A stretch of 18,695 bases of DNA from an uncultured Clostridia bacterium (GTDB lineage Bacteria; Bacillota_A; Clostridia; Christensenellales; UBA1242): contig CANRFP010000021.1 in NCBI GenBank assembly GCA_947629895.1, positions 1 to 18,695 of the forward strand, in the 5' to 3' direction. The notes below the pieces were generated by a model. The model ran no database searches and was not told the DNA's origin. It saw nothing but the letters and a program-made list of their open reading frames with translations. Below are positions 14,994 to 18,695 of the stretch, piece by piece; position 1 is the first letter of the stretch; each line of letters opens with the position of its first letter. Both the position numbers and the translations under genes were made by a program.

Positions 14994-15374
14994 ATGCCAA
15001 CATTTAACCAACTGATTAGAAATGGAAGAAAAGAGTTTGAAAAAAAGAAAAAAGCACCTCTTCTCAACGAATGCCCTCAAAAACGCGGCGTTTGCTTGTC
15101 AGTGAGAACTGCCACACCTAAAAAACCTAACTCCGCTCTTCGTAAAATTGCCAGAGTTAAACTTTCAAATGGACAAGAAGCAACTTGCTACATTCCTGGA
15201 ATTGGACACAACTTGCAAGAACACAGCGTTGTTTTAGTTCGTGGCGGACGTGTTAAGGACCTTATCGGTGTTCGTTATCACATCATCAGAGGAACTTTGG
15301 ACACTGCCGGCGTTGCAAACAGAAAACAAAGCCGTTCTAAGTATGGCGCTAAGAAGCCAAAGGCTGGCAAATAG
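14994..15374 (+). CDS. rpsL: 30S ribosomal protein S12
   Basis: The 126-residue protein sits at the decoding centre and governs tRNA selection accuracy. The sequence is clearly S12: [38 protein letters not shown] and a [11 protein letters not shown] end. K43 and K88, the usual streptomycin-sensitive residues, are kept. The exception is residue 91, where the near-universal Pro of KDLPGVRYH is Ile (codon 15264-15266). Residues 38-40 (R-T-A) also differ from the common Y-T-T. AGGAG precedes the ATG at suitable spacing. It is the first gene of the str operon, followed by a 227-base structured gap before rpsG instead of the usual short spacer. Confidence 0.97.
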   Translation: MPTFNQLIRNGRKEFEKKKKAPLLNECPQKRGVCLSVRTATPKKPNSALRKIARVKLSNGQEATCYIPGIGHNLQEHSVVLVRGGRVKDLIGVRYHIIRGTLDTAGVANRKQSRSKYGAKKPKAGK

Positions 15375-15381
15375 TGCGGGG

Positions 15382-15556
15382 ACTCGGCGAAAACTTCGCT
15401 GATGGCTCGTTTTTGTCACAAGTGCCAAAAAGCATCGCTTTAACGCTTGTTTTCGCCTTCTCGCCGCCAAACGAAAATGCAAGCATTTTGCGGCGACTCT
15501 CTTGCGAAGTGGGGCTTCGAAGAGTGAAAGCAGGGGCGTTGCAAGCGAAAAAGTAG
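15382..15556 (+). other. GC-rich, hairpin-dense intergenic element between rpsL and rpsG
   Basis: By eye it is far richer in G and C than its surroundings and contains several perfect inverted repeats: GGCGAAAAC (15386-15394) with GTTTTCGCC (15449-15457); TTTTTG-x-CAC / GTG-x-CAAAAA near 15410-15431; TCGCCGC (15461-15467) with GCGGCGA (15490-15496), nested around AAAATGC-AA-GCATTTT; and CGAAG (15505-15509) with CTTCG (15515-15519) inside ACTCT/AGAGT. A short open frame spans it but has no ribosome site of its own and looks like no protein I know. The hairpins suggest a structured RNA or an inserted palindromic repeat unit. Confidence 0.6.
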
Positions 15557-15601
15557 AAATTTAAAGAAAATCACACATTATGTGTTAAAAGGAGTAAAAC
15601 T

Positions 15602-16075
15602 ATGCCAAGAAGAAATAGTGCGGTTAAAAGAGATGTTTTACCAGATCCAATTTATAACAGCAAAGTTGTCACCAAACTTATCAACCAAGTTATGCTCAGT
15701 GGTAAGAAAGGTCTTGCTCAAAGAATTGTTTATGGAGCATTCAATATCGTAAAAGAAAAAACAAGTTTAGAACCTCTTGATGTTTGCCTTACAGCAATAG
15801 AAAATGTTAAACCTATGCTTGAAACAAAAGGTAGACGTGTTGGAGGTGCAACTTATCAAGTTCCTATGGAAATCCGCCCAGAAAGAAGACAAACTCTTGC
15901 TATTCGTTGGATTGTGAACAATGCAAGAAAAAGAAGTGGCGAAAGAAATATGGACGAAAAACTTGCAGCCGAACTTATAGATGCATATAACAACACTGGT
16001 GCATCCATCAAAAAACGTGACGAAATGCACAGAATGGCTGAGGCTAATAAGGCGTTTGCACATTATAAGTGGTAA
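15602..16075 (+). CDS. rpsG: 30S ribosomal protein S7
   Basis: The 157-residue protein nucleates assembly of the 30S head and contacts the E-site tRNA. The sequence is canonical: [36 protein letters not shown], and an end in FAHYKW. Length is typical of Bacillota. AAAAGGAG lies directly upstream, preceded by the small palindrome ACACAT-T-ATGTGT (15573-15585), which could affect access to the ribosome site. It lies between rpsL and fusA in the conserved str order. Confidence 0.98.
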   Translation: MPRRNSAVKRDVLPDPIYNSKVVTKLINQVMLSGKKGLAQRIVYGAFNIVKEKTSLEPLDVCLTAIENVKPMLETKGRRVGGATYQVPMEIRPERRQTLAIRWIVNNARKRSGERNMDEKLAAELIDAYNNTGASIKKRDEMHRMAEANKAFAHYKW

Positions 16076-16150
16076 AGAACGCTTAAAAAAGGTTTTTTTA
16101 TGTTTATTTCCTTAAAAAATAGGCAAATTTAGAAAAAGGATTAAGATAAA

Positions 16151-18226
16151 ATGGCTACAAATCTTGAAATGACCAGAAATGTTGGAATTATGGCTCACAT
16201 TGATGCTGGTAAAACCACCACCACTGAGAGAATTTTGTTCTACACTGGTAAAAATCATAAGATTGGCGAAGTTCACGACGGCGAGGCTACTATGGACTGG
16301 ATGGCTCAGGAGCAAGAAAGAGGCATCACAATCACTTCCGCCTGCACAACTTGTCATTGGAAAGGTCACAAAATCAACATCATCGACACTCCAGGACACG
16401 TTGACTTCACTGTTGAAGTTGAACGTTCTTTGAAAGTGCTTGACGGTGCGGTTTTGATTCTTTCTGCTCGTGACAAAGTGCAACCACAAACAGAAACTGT
16501 TTGGCGTCAATCCACAAAATACAAAGTGCCAACCATAATTTATGTTAACAAAATGGACAGAGATGCGGCTGATTTTTATGGTTGCGTAAATTCAATCAGA
16601 GAAAGATTGAAAACAAATCCTATTGCCATTCAAATGCCAATAGGTGAAGCTGACACATTCAGCGGAATTATTGACCTTCTCACAATGAAGGCAGAAGTTT
16701 ATGAAGATGACCTCGGAACAAAGATTGACATCGTTGATATTCCAGAAGAATACAAGGCAAAGGCTCAACAACTTCACGATGAAATGATTGAAAAGATTGT
16801 TGAAACTGACGATGCTCTTCTTGAAAGATACTTTGAAGGCGACACAATTTCTCTTGACGAACTCAAAAAGGCTCTTAGAAAAGCAACAATCTCAAGAACA
16901 TTAGTTCCTGTTCTTTGCGGCTCTTCATATAAGAATAAGGGTGTTCAAATGCTTTTGGATGCTATGGTTGAATATCTTCCATCTCCACTTGACATAGACC
17001 ACATTGAAGGCGTAAACCCAGAAACAGGCGAGAAAGAAACCAGAGCGCCAAGCGAAGACGCTCCATTTGCAGGGCTTGCATTTAAGATTATGACAGACCC
17101 ATTTGTTGGTCGTCTTGCGTTCTTCCGCGTTTACTCTGGGAAACTTGTTGCCGGCTCTTATGTTTACAACTCAAACAAGGGCGAAAAGGAAAGAGTTGGG
17201 CGTTTAATTCGTATGCACGCCAACCAAAGAGAAGAAATCAAAGAGGTTGGGGCAGGCGACATTGCCGCTATTGTTGGGCTTAAAGACACAATCACAGGCG
17301 AAACACTTTGTGATGAAAAGAATCCTATCCAACTTGAAAGTATGGAATTCCCAGAGCCTGTTATTCGCGTTGCGATTGAGCCAAAGACAAAACTTATGCA
17401 GGAAAAAATGGTGCTTGCACTTGTTAAACTTGCTGAAGAGGACCCAACTTTCAAAACTTACACCGACCAAGAAACCGGACAAACAATCATCGCAGGTATG
17501 GGCGAACTTCACCTTGAAATCATTGTTGACAGACTTCTTCGTGAATTTAAAGTTGAGGCAAATGTCGGCAAGCCTCAGGTTGCTTACAAAGAAACAATCA
17601 GAAAAGCAACAAGAGCAGAAGGTAAGTTCATCAGACAGAGTGGTGGTAAGGGACAATATGGCCACTGTATCATTGAAATGGAACCTCTTGAACCAGGCAC
17701 AGGCTACATTTTTGAGGACAAAACAGTTGGTGGATCGATTCCAAAAGAATACATCCAACCAATCAACAATGGAATTATTGAGGCAAGCAAAACCGGTGTG
17801 ATTGCTGGCTATGAAACTGTTGACTTCAAAGTTACCGTTGTTGATGGTTCTTACCACGAGGTTGACTCTTCCGAAATGGCATTTAAGATTGCCGGCTCTA
17901 TGGCATTCAAAGATGGCGCATCAAAGGCAAACCCTGTTCTTCTTGAACCTATTATGAAGGTGCAAGTTGAAGTGCCTGATGACTATCTTGGAACAGTTAT
18001 GGGCAACTTGACTTCTCGTCGCGGAATTTTGACTGGAAACGAAACAAAACCAGGCGTGCAAGTTGTCAATGCAGAAGTTCCACTTGGAGAAATGTTTGGT
18101 TATGCAACAGACCTCCGTTCTCAAACACAAGGCCGCGGAACTTTCACAATGGAATTTTTGAAATATAACGAAGTTCCAAAGAACATCGCTGAGGGCATTG
18201 TTGGAGCGCGTAAAAAGAACGCTTAA
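16151..18226 (+). CDS. fusA: Elongation factor G
   Basis: The 691-residue translational GTPase drives translocation and, with RRF, ribosome recycling. G1 is [15 protein letters not shown], switch regions include [13 protein letters not shown]3 is DTPGHVDF, G4 NKMD and G5 the SS of [10 protein letters not shown]. Domains II to V follow with full conservation, including MGELHLEI in domain III and SGGKGQYGH in domain IV. Length is standard. One small departure is [11 protein letters not shown] after G3, where most EF-G have two glycines (GGV) in place of DK. The ribosome site is a modest AAAGGA about 10 bases before the ATG. It is separated from rpsG by 75 AT-rich bases. Confidence 0.98.
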   Translation: MATNLEMTRNVGIMAHIDAGKTTTTERILFYTGKNHKIGEVHDGEATMDWMAQEQERGITITSACTTCHWKGHKINIIDTPGHVDFTVEVERSLKVLDGAVLILSARDKVQPQTETVWRQSTKYKVPTIIYVNKMDRDAADFYGCVNSIRERLKTNPIAIQMPIGEADTFSGIIDLLTMKAEVYEDDLGTKIDIVDIPEEYKAKAQQLHDEMIEKIVETDDALLERYFEGDTISLDELKKALRKATISRTLVPVLCGSSYKNKGVQMLLDAMVEYLPSPLDIDHIEGVNPETGEKETRAPSEDAPFAGLAFKIMTDPFVGRLAFFRVYSGKLVAGSYVYNSNKGEKERVGRLIRMHANQREEIKEVGAGDIAAIVGLKDTITGETLCDEKNPIQLESMEFPEPVIRVAIEPKTKLMQEKMVLALVKLAEEDPTFKTYTDQETGQTIIAGMGELHLEIIVDRLLREFKVEANVGKPQVAYKETIRKATRAEGKFIRQSGGKGQYGHCIIEMEPLEPGTGYIFEDKTVGGSIPKEYIQPINNGIIEASKTGVIAGYETVDFKVTVVDGSYHEVDSSEMAFKIAGSMAFKDGASKANPVLLEPIMKVQVEVPDDYLGTVMGNLTSRRGILTGNETKPGVQVVNAEVPLGEMFGYATDLRSQTQGRGTFTMEFLKYNEVPKNIAEGIVGARKKNA

Positions 18227-18243
18227 AGCCCAAAGTTTTAACT

Positions 18244-18266
18244 ATGTTTTTCCATAAAACATTTTT
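18244..18266 (+). terminator. Possible weak terminator after fusA
   Basis: ATGTTTT (18244-18250), loop TCCAT, AAAACAT (18256-18262), followed by four more T. The stem is AT-rich and short, so partial readthrough into tuf is likely. Confidence 0.4.
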
Positions 18267-18288
18267 GTCCAAAAAATTTTAGAAAATA

Positions 18289-18333
18289 ATGATAAAATGT
18301 TTGGACTTTTGGAAAAAATATGATAAAATGTTT
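18289..18333 (+). repeat. Direct repeat of a promoter -10 segment upstream of tuf
   Basis: The 14-base sequence ATGATAAAATGTTT occurs at 18289-18302 and again at 18320-18333, offset by 31 bases. Each copy contains an extended -10 (TG-A-TAAAAT). Confidence 0.7.
18301..18329 (+). promoter_or_regulatory. Probable tuf promoter
   Basis: TTGGAC (18301-18306), a 17-base spacer and TAAAAT (18324-18329) with TG-A before it. The upstream copy of the -10 (18293-18298) has no good -35 at normal spacing. Having its own promoter would let tuf be made in excess of the rest of the operon. Confidence 0.6.
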
Positions 18334-18372
18334 AAGTAAACTAAAAAAAGTAATAAAAAGGAGATTTTTACA

Positions 18373-18695
18373 ATGGCTATCGGAAAATTTGATAGAACAA
18401 AACCACACGTAAACGTTGGAACTATTGGTCACGTTGACCATGGTAAGACAACCCTTACCGCCGCAATCACAACTCTCAGCGCTTTGATGGGTAAAGCTCA
18501 GGCTATGAGATATGATGAAATCGACAAAGCCCCAGAAGAAAAGGCAAGAGGAATCACAATCAACACTGCACACGTTGAATATGAAACAGACAAACGTCAC
18601 TATGCACACGTTGACTGCCCAGGACACGCTGACTATGTTAAAAACATGATTACAGGTGCAGCTCAAATGGACGGCGCAATCCTCGTTGTTGCTGC
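18373..18695 (+). CDS. tuf: Elongation factor Tu, N-terminal part (3' truncated by window edge)
   Basis: The first 107 codons are present. EF-Tu carries aminoacyl-tRNA to the ribosomal A site. G1 is [11 protein letters not shown], switch I includes [18 protein letters not shown], and G3 is DCPGHADY followed by [18 protein letters not shown]. All are canonical. The ATG follows AAAAGGAG at normal spacing. It is separated from fusA by 146 bases that hold a weak terminator and a promoter. Confidence 0.98.
   Translation, partial: MAIGKFDRTKPHVNVGTIGHVDHGKTTLTAAITTLSALMGKAQAMRYDEIDKAPEEKARGITINTAHVEYETDKRHYAHVDCPGHADYVKNMITGAAQMDGAILVVA

Noticed and set aside
15374..15556. 60-codon open frame between rpsL and rpsG
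   Set aside because: A GTG overlapping the rpsL stop, no ribosome site, and a sequence made of inverted repeats. More likely a structured element than a gene.
16076..16110. Terminator between rpsG and fusA (AAAAAA-GG-TTTTTTT)
   Set aside because: The stem has only A-T pairs around a two-base centre and would be too unstable; rpsG-fusA co-transcription is expected.
17204..17857. 217-codon open frame antisense to fusA, and similar long antisense frames elsewhere
   Set aside because: These are reading-frame shadows of strongly conserved genes, with no ribosome sites and no recognisable protein features.

Overview
This window is a stretch of low-GC bacterial chromosome, most likely from an uncultured Clostridia-like member of the Bacillota. 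The pointers are strong AGGAGG-type ribosome binding sites, consensus sigma-A promoters (TTGACA/TATAAT with 17-bp spacers, often with an extended -10), an RpoC without the gammaproteobacterial insertion, overlapping pcrA-ligA, and an rsmE-mtaB pair. The genus cannot be named from the sequence. No tRNA, rRNA, CRISPR array or transposase was seen.

Layout. The left edge (1-2100) is the 3' part of rpoC. The right edge (14994-18695) is rpsL-rpsG-fusA-tuf, with tuf truncated. In many bacteria these two blocks are close neighbours (rpoBC followed by the str operon). Here about 12.9 kb separates them, mostly nucleic-acid maintenance genes: a leftward Nudix hydrolase; rightward Ku; a two-gene LigD (phosphoesterase-ligase, then a separate polymerase/primase); leftward rsmE-mtaB (16S rRNA and tRNA modification); rightward rpsU (S21, TTG start); a leftward 129-residue protein of unknown function; rightward pcrA and ligA, which overlap; and a 528-residue sigma-70-family protein with an unusual C-terminal extension.

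How the genes work together. Ku, the LigD phosphoesterase-ligase and the LigD polymerase form a complete minimal non-homologous end-joining set. PcrA and LigA supply helicase and nick sealing for replication and repair. RsmE, MtaB, S21, S12, S7, EF-G and EF-Tu are translation functions. The Nudix enzyme looks like an ADP-ribose pyrophosphatase and shares a short divergent promoter region with ku.

Most notable. (1) The sigma-like protein carries three further modules of about 95-99 residues after its region 4, each resembling region 4 and most starting with a K/R-[YF]-G motif. (2) A strong promoter upstream of rpsL drives a roughly 170-nt leader that folds as a closed multi-hairpin junction followed by an intrinsic terminator, a candidate new attenuator or small RNA. 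(3) A GC-rich, hairpin-dense element sits between rpsL and rpsG. (4) RpoC has a strongly diverged F-loop, and S12 has Ile in place of the near-universal Pro91; both are classic antibiotic-target positions. (5) The Nudix and pcrA genes appear to make leaderless mRNAs.
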